DNA from: Anaerolineaceae bacterium
GTDB lineage: Bacteria; Chloroflexota; Anaerolineae; Aggregatilineales; Phototrophicaceae
Assembly: GCA_002702065.1 (NCBI GenBank)
Contig: NZXX01000008.1
Location: 1 to 64,000, forward strand
Direction of reading: 5' to 3'
DNA: 64,000 bases
Shown: positions 11,692 through 20,217 of the stretch, in pieces
Position numbering within the stretch: position 1 is the first letter of the stretch
How the letters are laid out: each line of letters opens with the position of its first letter
Notes under the pieces: generated by a model
Databases searched by the model: none
What the model saw: the letters and a program-made list of their open reading frames with translations, nothing else
What the model was told of the DNA's origin: nothing
Translations under genes and position numbers: made by a program

Positions 11692-12672
11692 ATGGCTTAT
11701 GTTGCTCGTCGCAGCTTGATGCTCGTACCGACGATTTTCATTATTTCAATTTTAACCTTCCTGATTATGCAAGCACCCCCAGGGGATTTTATGACAGCGT
11801 ACATCGCCACGCGCGAAGCGACGGGCGAACAAGTCGACATCGAGCAAGTCGAGGCGCTGCGGGCGGCTTATGGGCTGGATCAACCCTGGTACGAACAATA
11901 CCGGATCTGGATAACCAGCTTTATCCAGGGCGACCTGGGCGTCTCTTTCGAGTGGAACCGACCGGTCACCGAACTGATCGGGCAGCGGCTGGCACTGACC
12001 ATATTCATATCAATTCTGACGATCCTGTTCACATGGTTTTTGGCCGTCGCCATCGGCATTTACTCGGCGGTATACCAGTACTCGCCATTCGATTATCTGT
12101 TTACCACGATCGGCTTTTTAGGCTTAGCCGTACCCAACTTCATGCTGGCGCTGATACTCATGTTCTTCGCCTTCAAGTATTTGGGCGTCAGTGTGGGCGG
12201 CCTGTTCTCGTCGGAATATGTGAACGCCCCATGGAGTGTCGAGAAGTTCATCGATTTACTCCATCACATCTGGATTCCCATCATCGTCATCGGCACATCC
12301 GGCACAGCCAGCCTTATTCGGGTGATGCGCGCCAACCTGCTTGATGAACTGAAAAAACCCTATGTGGTGACTGCTCAGGCCAAAGGCGTTCCCCGCTGGA
12401 AAGCGATCTTCAAATATCCGGTGCGGATGGCGCTGAACCCATTGCTCAGCACGATTGGCTGGCTGCTACCCGCCATCATATCCGGGGACATCATTGTATC
12501 GGTTGTGCTAAGCCTCCAGACCATTGGCCCACTCTATCTGAGAGCCTTACAGAACCAGGACATGTTTTTAGCAGGTTCCATCTTGATGATATTAACCGTA
12601 CTCACCGTATTCGGCACGCTCATTTCTGACCTGCTTTTAGCGTGGATTGACCCAAGAATTCAGTACAGGTAA
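11692..12672 (+). CDS. ABC transporter permease, DppB/OppB type
   Basis: Inner-membrane permease of a family 5 (Opp/Dpp-like) uptake system. The N-terminus starts directly with a membrane segment (RRSLMLVPTIFIISILTFLIM), followed by the conserved periplasmic part with YGLDQPWYEQYRIWI, and five further membrane segments. The cytoplasmic EAA-type loop that docks with the ATPases is around QAKGVPRWKAIFKYP. It partners with the permease starting at 12681, nine bases after this gene. Many Opp-type systems in such bacteria carry oligosaccharides rather than peptides, and the surrounding sugar enzymes favour that here. Confidence 0.9.
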   Translation: MAYVARRSLMLVPTIFIISILTFLIMQAPPGDFMTAYIATREATGEQVDIEQVEALRAAYGLDQPWYEQYRIWITSFIQGDLGVSFEWNRPVTELIGQRLALTIFISILTILFTWFLAVAIGIYSAVYQYSPFDYLFTTIGFLGLAVPNFMLALILMFFAFKYLGVSVGGLFSSEYVNAPWSVEKFIDLLHHIWIPIIVIGTSGTASLIRVMRANLLDELKKPYVVTAQAKGVPRWKAIFKYPVRMALNPLLSTIGWLLPAIISGDIIVSVVLSLQTIGPLYLRALQNQDMFLAGSILMILTVLTVFGTLISDLLLAWIDPRIQYR

Positions 12673-12680
12673 ATAAACAA

Positions 12681-13823
12681 ATGGAAACCTTAGAGACTGC
12701 TCAGACCACACAGTTGAGCCACGACACTCACTCTGAAACAATCGCCGATAACGATTTTGCCGTAGCGTCGCAACGTCAGCTCATCTGGCGTAAATTCCGC
12801 CGCCACCGGCTCGCGCTGATCAGCCTGGGGGTGCTGGTGCTGATGTATATGGGGGCCATGTGCGCGCCATTTTTGGCCCCATCGGACCCATACGAGTTTA
12901 ATCAGAAACTCATTGGTGCGCCGCCCATGCAGATATTTTTTATTGAAGATGGGCAGTTTCAGGCGCCGTTCGTTTATGGTTACACCAATGAAGTCGATCT
13001 GGAAACCATGCAGCGCTTCTATGCCGTCGATACCAGCCAGAAATTCACCATTCATCTGTTTGTCGAAGGCCCAACTTATACAGTTATCGGCCCGATTGAA
13101 TCGAACATCCATTTATTCGGTAGTGAAGATGGCTATGTGCATTTGCTGGGCACAGACCGTCTGGGGCGCGACATGCTCTCGCGCATCCTGTACGGGGCCA
13201 GAGTATCCCTGTCCATTGGCTTGGTCGGCGTGATGATCAGCTTTGTACTGGGCCTGATCATCGGCGGCATCTCTGGCCTGGCGGGTGGTCTGGTCGATGA
13301 CCTGATTCAACGGTTGATTGAGATTATCCGGTCCTTCCCAACCATCCCGATCTGGATGGCGCTTGCGGCGGCGCTGCCCAAAGACTGGCCTCAGTTATGG
13401 GTTTACTTCGGCATTACGGTCATCCTGTCGTTTATCGGCTGGACCAGTCTCGCCCGCGTGGTTCGAGGGCGTTTTCTCTCATTACGCAATGAAGATTACG
13501 TCATCGCCTCGCGGTTATCCGGCGGCAACAACATCTGGATCATCTACAAGCATCTGCTGCCTGCTTTTTCCAGCCATATTATCGCGTCGCTCACGCTTTC
13601 TATTCCGTCGATGATCCTCGCAGAAACCGCGCTCAGCTTTCTGGGGCTGGGGCTTAAGCAGCCGCTGATCAGCTGGGGGGTCCTGCTGCAAGAAGCCCAG
13701 AATATTCGCAGTGTTTCGGAAATGCCCTGGGTCTTCTCGCCAGTCTTGTTTGTGGTGGTCACCGTGCTGGCATTCAATTTCGTCGGTGATGGTTTGCGCG
13801 ATGCTGCCGACCCTTATGCATAG
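12681..13823 (+). CDS. ABC transporter permease, DppC/OppC type, with large periplasmic insertion
   Basis: Second permease of the importer. After the N-terminal basic region and first membrane helix (HRLALISLGVLVLMYMGAM) comes an insertion of about 80 residues before the family motif HLLGTDRLGRDMLSRIL; typical DppC proteins of about 300 residues reach this motif after about 50. The remaining membrane segments and the C-terminal ETALSFLGLGLKQP are normal. The insertion (about residues 75-150) should face outside and might contact the binding protein. Starts nine bases after the first permease gene. Confidence 0.9.
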   Translation: METLETAQTTQLSHDTHSETIADNDFAVASQRQLIWRKFRRHRLALISLGVLVLMYMGAMCAPFLAPSDPYEFNQKLIGAPPMQIFFIEDGQFQAPFVYGYTNEVDLETMQRFYAVDTSQKFTIHLFVEGPTYTVIGPIESNIHLFGSEDGYVHLLGTDRLGRDMLSRILYGARVSLSIGLVGVMISFVLGLIIGGISGLAGGLVDDLIQRLIEIIRSFPTIPIWMALAAALPKDWPQLWVYFGITVILSFIGWTSLARVVRGRFLSLRNEDYVIASRLSGGNNIWIIYKHLLPAFSSHIIASLTLSIPSMILAETALSFLGLGLKQPLISWGVLLQEAQNIRSVSEMPWVFSPVLFVVVTVLAFNFVGDGLRDAADPYA

Positions 13824-13838
13824 TAACAGGTATAGCAG

Positions 13839-14885
13839 ATGATGACGCAGATAATGAATCAAAATTCTCCCGCAGCGACCAGCACCGATGTCTTGCTGGA
13901 ACTGCGCGATCTCAAGACGCATTTTCATACCCATGATGGTATCGTGCGGGCGGTGGATGGCGTCAACCTCAAGCTCAACCGTGGGCGTATTCTGGGGATC
14001 GTGGGCGAAAGCGGCTGCGGCAAAACGATGCTGACCCGCACAGTCATGCGGATAGCCCCAGAACCTGCCGCCAAAATCAGCGGGGACATTCTGTGGCACC
14101 GGCCAGACGGCCAGACGACAAACCTCGCCCAATATCCGGTTCATTCAAAGAGCCTGCGCAACATTCGCGGCAAAGAGATCGGCATGATCTTTCAGGAGCC
14201 GATGAGTTCCTTTAGCCCGATACACACCATTGGAAATCAAATTACCGAAGCGCTGCGCACGCATTACCGCATCTCCAAAAAAGAAGCCAAAGAGCGTGTG
14301 ATCAACATGCTGTATCAGGTCGGCATCCCCAAACCGTCAGAGCGTTACGAGGCCTACCCTTTCGAGCTTTCCGGAGGGATGCGGCAGCGGGCGATGATCG
14401 CGATGGCGTTGATCTGTGAGCCGACTCTGCTGATCGCGGATGAACCTACCACCGCGCTCGATGTCACCGTCGAAGCATCCATTCTGAAGCTCATGAAGTC
14501 GCTCCAGGTTCAACTCAACATGACCATCATGATTATCACGCACGATCTGGGTGTGATCGCCAAACTGGCCGATGACGTGGCCGTGATGTACCTCGGCAAT
14601 ATCGTTGAGCAGGGACCCGTCAGCCAGATATTCGACAACCCGCAGCACCCCTACACCCAGGCGCTGTTGACGTCCATGCCGCGCATAAAGACCGCATTCA
14701 AACGGCTGGAAACCATCCAGGGCAGTGTGCCCGGCCCCTATGAAGTCTTACCGGGATGTCCCTTTGCACCACGCTGCGCCGAAGCTGTCGATCATATCTG
14801 TACAGCCGCTATGCCAGCATTATTGCCGATCCCGGATGCTGGTGAACATCTGGTGCGCTGCTTCATGCGAGAGGAGGTTGTATGA
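13839..14885 (+). CDS. ABC transporter ATPase, OppD/DppD type
   Basis: One of two nucleotide-binding subunits of the importer. Walker A is GESGCGKT, the signature is LSGGMRQR, Walker B is LLIADEPTTALDVT and the H-loop is ITHDLG. The C-terminal oligopeptide-transporter domain ends with the four-cysteine pattern typical of these ATPases (GCPFAPRC, then two later Cys). ATG codons at 13839 and 13842 are both possible. The stop overlaps the start of the next ATPase gene by four bases (ATGA), showing translational coupling. Confidence 0.93.
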   Translation: MMTQIMNQNSPAATSTDVLLELRDLKTHFHTHDGIVRAVDGVNLKLNRGRILGIVGESGCGKTMLTRTVMRIAPEPAAKISGDILWHRPDGQTTNLAQYPVHSKSLRNIRGKEIGMIFQEPMSSFSPIHTIGNQITEALRTHYRISKKEAKERVINMLYQVGIPKPSERYEAYPFELSGGMRQRAMIAMALICEPTLLIADEPTTALDVTVEASILKLMKSLQVQLNMTIMIITHDLGVIAKLADDVAVMYLGNIVEQGPVSQIFDNPQHPYTQALLTSMPRIKTAFKRLETIQGSVPGPYEVLPGCPFAPRCAEAVDHICTAAMPALLPIPDAGEHLVRCFMREEVV

Positions 14886-15946
14886 CCGACATTGCCGTAA
14901 CCCAAACCGAACAACCGGTTGTCCTTCGCGTCAAAGGCCTGAAGAAGTATTTCCCGGTGCGCTCTGGTTTCTTCAACCGGTCTCGTAAATGGATCAAAGC
15001 CGTCGATAATGTCAGCTTCGAGGTCTATGCGGGCGAAACACTTGCACTCGTTGGCGAAAGCGGCTGTGGCAAAACCACCACCGGACGTCTGATCCTGCGT
15101 GCGCACATGCCGACCGACGGCGAAATCGAAATTCATGACGGCGATCAGGTCTGGATGATGCAGGCACTTAACCACAAAGACCTGCAAAAATCGCGGCGCA
15201 GCGCGCAGATGATCTTTCAGGATCCATTTATGTCGCTCAGCCCACGGATGACCGTTCTGGAAATTATCAGCGAGCCACTCATCCTCAATGGCATGTCGGA
15301 TCGCAATCAGCGGGAAAAGCGCGTACGGGAACTGCTGACTCTGGTGGGCCTGCCGCAGATGTACCTCAACCGCTATCCGCACGCATTCTCCGGCGGGCAG
15401 CGCCAGCGCATCAGCATTGCCCGCGCACTGGCACTCAACCCCCGGTTGATTGTCGCCGATGAGCCGGTTTCCGCGCTGGATGTTTCTATTCAGGCGCAAA
15501 TCCTGAACTTGCTGAAGGACCTCCAGCAGGCCCTGGGAATCAGCTATCTGTTTATCTCGCATGATCTGCGGGTGGTCGCCCATATCAGCGACCGTGTGGC
15601 TGTGATGTACGTCGGCAAGATCGCTGAGATTGGCGCAACCTACGACATTTTCTCCCGCCCCATGCATCCATACACCGAGGCCCTGCTGTCCGCCATTCCC
15701 GAACCCGATCCACATCTGGAATCCGATGAAATCATACTCGAAGGTGAAGTCGCCGATCCATCCGACCCGCCTTCGGGCTGCCTGTTCCACCCAAGATGTC
15801 GTTATGCCCAGGATGTCTGTAAGACTGACGTGCCTGAACTCCGGCAGGTCGCTGGCGATGGTCAACAACCGCGCTGGGTTGCCTGCCACTTTGCGGAGGA
15901 CTTACAGCTTCGCGGAACGCAAATTCAGAGTAGAGAGGAGTTATGA
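14882..15946 (+). CDS. ABC transporter ATPase, OppF/DppF type
   Basis: Second ATPase of the importer, coupled to the first by a four-base overlap. It shows Walker A GESGCGKTTT, signature SGGQRQR, Walker B LIVADEPVSALDVS, an H-loop ISHDLR, and a C-terminal GCLFHPRC cysteine motif. A 93-bp gap with a seven-codon reading frame separates it from the binding-protein gene. Full-length and normal for the family. Confidence 0.93.
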   Translation: MTDIAVTQTEQPVVLRVKGLKKYFPVRSGFFNRSRKWIKAVDNVSFEVYAGETLALVGESGCGKTTTGRLILRAHMPTDGEIEIHDGDQVWMMQALNHKDLQKSRRSAQMIFQDPFMSLSPRMTVLEIISEPLILNGMSDRNQREKRVRELLTLVGLPQMYLNRYPHAFSGGQRQRISIARALALNPRLIVADEPVSALDVSIQAQILNLLKDLQQALGISYLFISHDLRVVAHISDRVAVMYVGKIAEIGATYDIFSRPMHPYTEALLSAIPEPDPHLESDEIILEGEVADPSDPPSGCLFHPRCRYAQDVCKTDVPELRQVAGDGQQPRWVACHFAEDLQLRGTQIQSREEL

Positions 15947-15966
15947 CCGAACCGATGCCCAAATAG
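15943..15966 (+). other. Seven-codon mini reading frame behind a strong ribosome site
   Basis: GAGAGGAG at the end of the ATPase gene is followed by ATG overlapping the ATPase stop (ATGA), then six sense codons and TAG, encoding MTEPMPK. The spacing is ideal for translation, but the frame is too short for a normal protein. It could be a remnant of a lost gene start or a coupling device for the downstream binding-protein gene, whose own site is TTAGGAG before 16040. Confidence 0.35.
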
Positions 15967-16039
15967 ACCCTGTTCAAAGGACACACCGGCTCTCGAAGCA
16001 GCAGCACCGAATTCATCTGTTCGACTTAGGAGTAACAAT

Positions 16040-17935
16040 ATGAAAGAGGTTCATAAGTTCGTTGTCTTCATCCTTCTACTGATCTTGGGGAGCTTTGCCC
16101 TGCCGGCATTTGCTCAGGAAACCACCTATCAAGAAGCGCCTATGCTGGCCGAGATGGTCGCTGCGGGCGATCTCGTCCCTGTTGACGAACGCCTGCCGGT
16201 TAACCCGATGGTGATTGAACCCATCGAGCAGATCGGCAACTATGGCGGCACACTCCATCGCGCGCTGACCGGCGCATCCGACAACCAGGGCTGGCGCACC
16301 ATTGCCTACGAATCCTTGTTCGAATGGGGCGTTGGCGAAGCGGTTGCCGTGCCATCGCTGGCCGACTCCTATGAAATCAGCGAGGATGGTTCCGTCTACA
16401 CCATCACCTTGCGCGAGGGACTTAAGTGGTCGGATGGCGCGCCCTTCACCGCCGATGACATCGTGTTCTTCTATGAAGCGGTCATGCTCAATGACGAACT
16501 CAGCTCGGCCCTGATCTGGTTAAACGTCGCCGGTGAAGACACCGAAATCGTGAAAGTCGACGATCTGACTGTCGAATTCCGCTTTGGGGGCCCCTATTCG
16601 CTGCTGCCTTTGTCGCTTTGCTTCAACGGTGATGAAATCATCATCCCCAAGCACTACATGAGCAAGTACCATCCAGACTTCACGACCGAGGAAGAACTGC
16701 AAGCGGAAATTGAAGCTGCCGGCGTCGATAACTGGACCCAGCTCTGGCTGCAAAAGTTCGATGAGTTCCTCAACCCGGACCTGCCGGTGATGGGCCCGTG
16801 GAAAGTGGACATCGCCTTCCCGGCCAATCAGATGGTTGCCACGCGTAACCCGTATTACTGGAAGGTCGACACCGAAGGTAACCAACTACCCTATATCGAC
16901 ACCGTGGTGAGCGACCTGATCGAAGACCAGAGCACCATCATGTTACGTGCCGCGGCTGGCGAGATTGACTTCCAGTACCGTCACATGGGTTTTGGCGATG
17001 TGGGTCTGCTGCTTCAGAATGAAGAGGCTGGTGACTATCGCGTGCTGCGCTGGGCGGATAGCACCGGCTGGTTCACCCTTATCCCCAACCAAACGCACGA
17101 AGACCCTGTCCTGCGCGAGCTGCTGCAAAATGTCGACCTCCGCGCGGCGCTGTCTTATGCGCTTGACCGCGACACCATGAATGAAATTCTGTTCCTGGGT
17201 ACAGGTGAAATCAGCCATCCTGTCGGTATCGCGGGTGACCCCTACTTCGTTGATGGCTACGGTCAGAAGTATCTGGAATATGACGTGGATCTGGCCAATG
17301 AGCTGCTGGATGGCCTGGGGCTGACCGAGCGTGACTCGGAAGGCTATCGCCTGCGCTCCGATGGCGAACGGCTGTCGCTGTCCATCTCATTCCGTCCGTT
17401 TGAAACAGGCGCTTCGGCAGTGGATGCGTATGAACTGGTTGCCAGCTACTGGGAAGCTGTTGGCATTCAGGCCATTATCGACTTCCAGGAACGTGCGCTG
17501 TGGCAGGAATATGTCCTGACCAATCAGGCCACCATTGTGGGCAACACAGCCACCAGCTTCATGTGGGCGCTCGACCCGCGCTGGTATGTGCCGACCCAGG
17601 TGAACACATTCTGGGCGCCGCTGTACGGGACGTACTACTCGTCCGGGGGGACAGCCGGCGAAGAACCCACCGAGATCATGAAGCAGTTGCAGGACCTCTA
17701 CGATCAGCTGACGGTGACAATTGACCCAGAAGAAAACACCGCCATCGGGCAGGAGATTCTGCGCATCAACAATGAAAACCTGTTCATGATCGGCACGGTA
17801 AAAGTACCGTTCCAGCCAGTGGTCGTCAGCAACAACATTGTGAACGCGCTGGAAGACGGTCTCGCAAACTTCATCCTGGCGCATGAAGGTCAGTCGAAGT
17901 TCTACCAGTTGGCTTTCATTAACCCGGAAGAGTAA
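16040..17935 (+). CDS. Extracellular solute-binding protein, family 5 (SBP_bac_5)
   Basis: Substrate-capturing subunit of the importer, exported by a Sec signal (KEVHKFVVFILLLILGSFALPAFA). After the signal comes EAPMLAEMVAAGDLVPVDER, a start shared with the binding protein at 59189 and, as I recall, common in sugar-type members of this family. The family 5 core follows, with a YTITLREGLKWSDGAPFTADDIVF-like stretch and ATRNPYYWK. At 631 residues it belongs to the long clade. TTAGGAGTAAC precedes the ATG. A strong hairpin after the stop may protect this mRNA part and so raise its output relative to downstream genes. Confidence 0.92.
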   Translation: MKEVHKFVVFILLLILGSFALPAFAQETTYQEAPMLAEMVAAGDLVPVDERLPVNPMVIEPIEQIGNYGGTLHRALTGASDNQGWRTIAYESLFEWGVGEAVAVPSLADSYEISEDGSVYTITLREGLKWSDGAPFTADDIVFFYEAVMLNDELSSALIWLNVAGEDTEIVKVDDLTVEFRFGGPYSLLPLSLCFNGDEIIIPKHYMSKYHPDFTTEEELQAEIEAAGVDNWTQLWLQKFDEFLNPDLPVMGPWKVDIAFPANQMVATRNPYYWKVDTEGNQLPYIDTVVSDLIEDQSTIMLRAAAGEIDFQYRHMGFGDVGLLLQNEEAGDYRVLRWADSTGWFTLIPNQTHEDPVLRELLQNVDLRAALSYALDRDTMNEILFLGTGEISHPVGIAGDPYFVDGYGQKYLEYDVDLANELLDGLGLTERDSEGYRLRSDGERLSLSISFRPFETGASAVDAYELVASYWEAVGIQAIIDFQERALWQEYVLTNQATIVGNTATSFMWALDPRWYVPTQVNTFWAPLYGTYYSSGGTAGEEPTEIMKQLQDLYDQLTVTIDPEENTAIGQEILRINNENLFMIGTVKVPFQPVVVSNNIVNALEDGLANFILAHEGQSKFYQLAFINPEE

Positions 17936-17965
17936 CAGCAGTTTAGTTCTACAAAACACACATGC

Positions 17966-18010
17966 GGCTGTCGGAGTGACGCACACAGATGTCTGCCCAC
18001 TCCGGCAGCC
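17966..18010 (+). terminator. Strong hairpin after the binding-protein gene, no U-tract
   Basis: Thirteen-base stem GGCTGTCGGAGTG with CACTCCGGCAGCC (one G-U pair) and a 19-base loop. No T run follows, so it is more likely a processing or mRNA-stabilising hairpin, or a leaky terminator, than a full stop inside the operon. Confidence 0.5.
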
Positions 18011-18059
18011 ACACCCAACATCAATTTTACTCAATAACAACAGAAGTGGTATGGGTCAT

Positions 18060-18941
18060 ATGTTAAAGATCGGCATCGTTGGTTCTGATAATTCGCACGC
18101 CATCGCCTATTCAAAGCTCATCAACGTGATGAAAGTCACCGCAGACAAATGCCGTGTGGTGGGTCTGTGGGGACAGGAAGATGCCCGCACCCAGGAAGTT
18201 GCGGCAGAAGGCCAGATCGAAACCATCGTCGACCAACCGGAAGACCTCGTTGATCTGGTGGACGTCGCCATTGTGGTCGACCGTCATGGCGGCCTGCATA
18301 TGGAGCACGCACTGCCGTTTATCGAAAAAGGGATGCCGGTTTACGTCGACAAGCCTTTCGCTGTCAGCCTGGCGGACTGCCGCACCATGCTGGCTGCATC
18401 AGAAAAATCCGGCTCGCTGCTCTTATCAGGCTCCCCCTTACGTTATGCACCGGCGACCACTGGCGCGCGTGCCGCCATCGAAAATATTGGCGATATCAAA
18501 ATCGCACATTTTGCAGGTCCATGCGATTTCGACAGCCAGTATGGCGGCGCCTTCTTTTATGCGACGCACGTGGTCGAGGTGGCCACCCGCCTGCTGGACG
18601 ATACCGTAGAAAGTCTGCGCGCGATCCGGCATGGCAAAAATGTCGCCGTCCAGCTGATCTGGAAAAAGGGCACCCTGGCCAGCTTCAGCTATCTCGGCGA
18701 AGCGCAGCGTCACTACCATGTCAGCCTGTTTGGGACAGAGGGGATGGTCGAACAGGAGATCATGCCCGGCTACAGCAACTATATTGAGGTCCTCAAAGCC
18801 CTGTTGTTCATGATTGAAACGGGGGTCAGACCTGTTTCCGAGGAACTGCTTTTACACCCTGTCGCCGTTGTAGAAGCGATTGTCCAGTCGCTGGCGAACG
18901 ATGGCGCCCTGATCAACCTCTCGGATGTACTAGACGCATAA
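18060..18941 (+). CDS. Gfo/Idh/MocA-family dehydrogenase 2
   Basis: NAD(P)-dependent oxidoreductase. The Rossmann start is MLKIGIVGSDNSHAIAYSKL; the usual third Gly of GxGxxG is replaced by an Asn-Ser-His stretch. The catalytic Lys motif is VDKPFAVSLADC (about residue 97). ATG at 18060 is preferred over that at 18051, because the latter would leave only one base after the AGAAGTGG ribosome-site candidate. About 293 residues, short for the family. Followed 11 bases later by the second aminotransferase, so the two probably act on the same ring: one makes or uses a keto group, the other exchanges it with an amino group. Confidence 0.8.
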   Translation: MLKIGIVGSDNSHAIAYSKLINVMKVTADKCRVVGLWGQEDARTQEVAAEGQIETIVDQPEDLVDLVDVAIVVDRHGGLHMEHALPFIEKGMPVYVDKPFAVSLADCRTMLAASEKSGSLLLSGSPLRYAPATTGARAAIENIGDIKIAHFAGPCDFDSQYGGAFFYATHVVEVATRLLDDTVESLRAIRHGKNVAVQLIWKKGTLASFSYLGEAQRHYHVSLFGTEGMVEQEIMPGYSNYIEVLKALLFMIETGVRPVSEELLLHPVAVVEAIVQSLANDGALINLSDVLDA

Positions 18942-18952
18942 GGAGCGCCGTT

Positions 18953-20197
18953 ATGGAAACACTGGCTGTTCATGGCGGTAAAAAAGTACGTGATACGGCC
19001 TTTGACAAACCCAACCGCTATGGCGCGGAAGAACTGGCCGAGCTGAAAGAAGCGCTGGAACAAGGCACCCTCTTTCACTGGCACGGGCAGAAGGTCAAGA
19101 AGTTCCAGTCCATGCTGGCGGAAATGCTGGACGTGCCCTACTGTACGGCCACGAGTTCTGGCACGGCCTCGCTGCACACCGCACTGGGGGCAATGGGCAT
19201 CGGCATTGGCGACGAAGTGATCACCAGTCCCATTACAGATATGGGGACGGTCATCGGCATCCTTTTCCAGAATGCGATCCCGGTCTTTGCCGATCTGGAC
19301 ATGAGGACCTATACCCTTGACCCCGCCTCGGTTGAGGAAAAAATCACAGAACGTACAAAAGCCATCATCCTGGTTCATCAGGCTGGCAACCCCGGTCATC
19401 TGGATGAAATCCTCGCAATTGGCAAACGGCACAACATCTATGTGATCGAAGATTGTGCGCAGGCGTGGATGGCACAGTACAAAGGCCAGTATGTCGGGTC
19501 GCTGGGTGATATGGGCGGCTTCAGCCTGAATGAGTTCAAGCATATCTCAGCCGGGGATGGCGGCGCAGTCGTGACACGCAATCCTGAACTGGCTGAAACG
19601 GCCCGCATATTCGCCGATAAATATGCAGATCGCGTCACCGGAAATCGAGAAGCGCCCTACCTCGGCCCCAACTATCGCATGACGGAACTTCAGGGCGCGG
19701 TCGCCGTCGCCCAGCTGCGGAAAGTCCATGCCATTTGCGAACGCCGCACCATTATCGGCGATAGCATCAATGCTGGCATCCAGGACCTGCCGGGCATGCT
19801 GCCGCCCCGCGTGCCAGAAGGTGGCACATCGGTGTACTGGCACTATATGTTCCGCGTCGATGAAGCCGCTTTAGGGACCACGCGCGACCAGTTCGCGGCG
19901 GCACTCGCTGCCGAAGGCATTCCGTGCCAAGCCGGTTACAAGGACAAATGTATCTACGAATATCCGTTATTTACCAATCAATCAATTTATCCGAATTCGC
20001 CGTTTCCACTGAAATCCATGGAACTGGAAATTGATTACACGTACGGGGCTGGTATGTGCCCCCAGGCGGAGGCTGTCCTCGCGTCCAGCGTCGTCATTCC
20101 CTGCAAGGAATTCTATTCAGATCAGGACGTACAGGACATTATTGCAGCGATTGGCAAAGTCGCCACCTACTACCATCAGCATCCAGTCGGCATTTAA
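18953..20197 (+). CDS. DegT/DnrJ/EryC1/StrS-family PLP aminotransferase 2
   Basis: PLP-dependent sugar aminotransferase, 414 residues. Landmarks are ATSSGTASLHTALGA, VIEDCAQAWMA (Asp) and the Schiff-base Lys in FSLNEFKHISAGDGGAV. This Lys context differs from that of aminotransferase 1, and the two are not close copies, so they probably do different steps. RBS AAGGAGCG precedes the ATG. It lies between the dehydrogenase and the amidohydrolases in a tightly packed operon. Confidence 0.87.
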   Translation: METLAVHGGKKVRDTAFDKPNRYGAEELAELKEALEQGTLFHWHGQKVKKFQSMLAEMLDVPYCTATSSGTASLHTALGAMGIGIGDEVITSPITDMGTVIGILFQNAIPVFADLDMRTYTLDPASVEEKITERTKAIILVHQAGNPGHLDEILAIGKRHNIYVIEDCAQAWMAQYKGQYVGSLGDMGGFSLNEFKHISAGDGGAVVTRNPELAETARIFADKYADRVTGNREAPYLGPNYRMTELQGAVAVAQLRKVHAICERRTIIGDSINAGIQDLPGMLPPRVPEGGTSVYWHYMFRVDEAALGTTRDQFAAALAAEGIPCQAGYKDKCIYEYPLFTNQSIYPNSPFPLKSMELEIDYTYGAGMCPQAEAVLASSVVIPCKEFYSDQDVQDIIAAIGKVATYYHQHPVGI

Positions 20198-20217
20198 CCA
20201 GCGAACAGGATGATGCT

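Noticed and set aside
14792..15889. Minus-strand open frame of 365 codons
   Set aside because: Antisense to the OppF-type ATPase, which is unambiguous.
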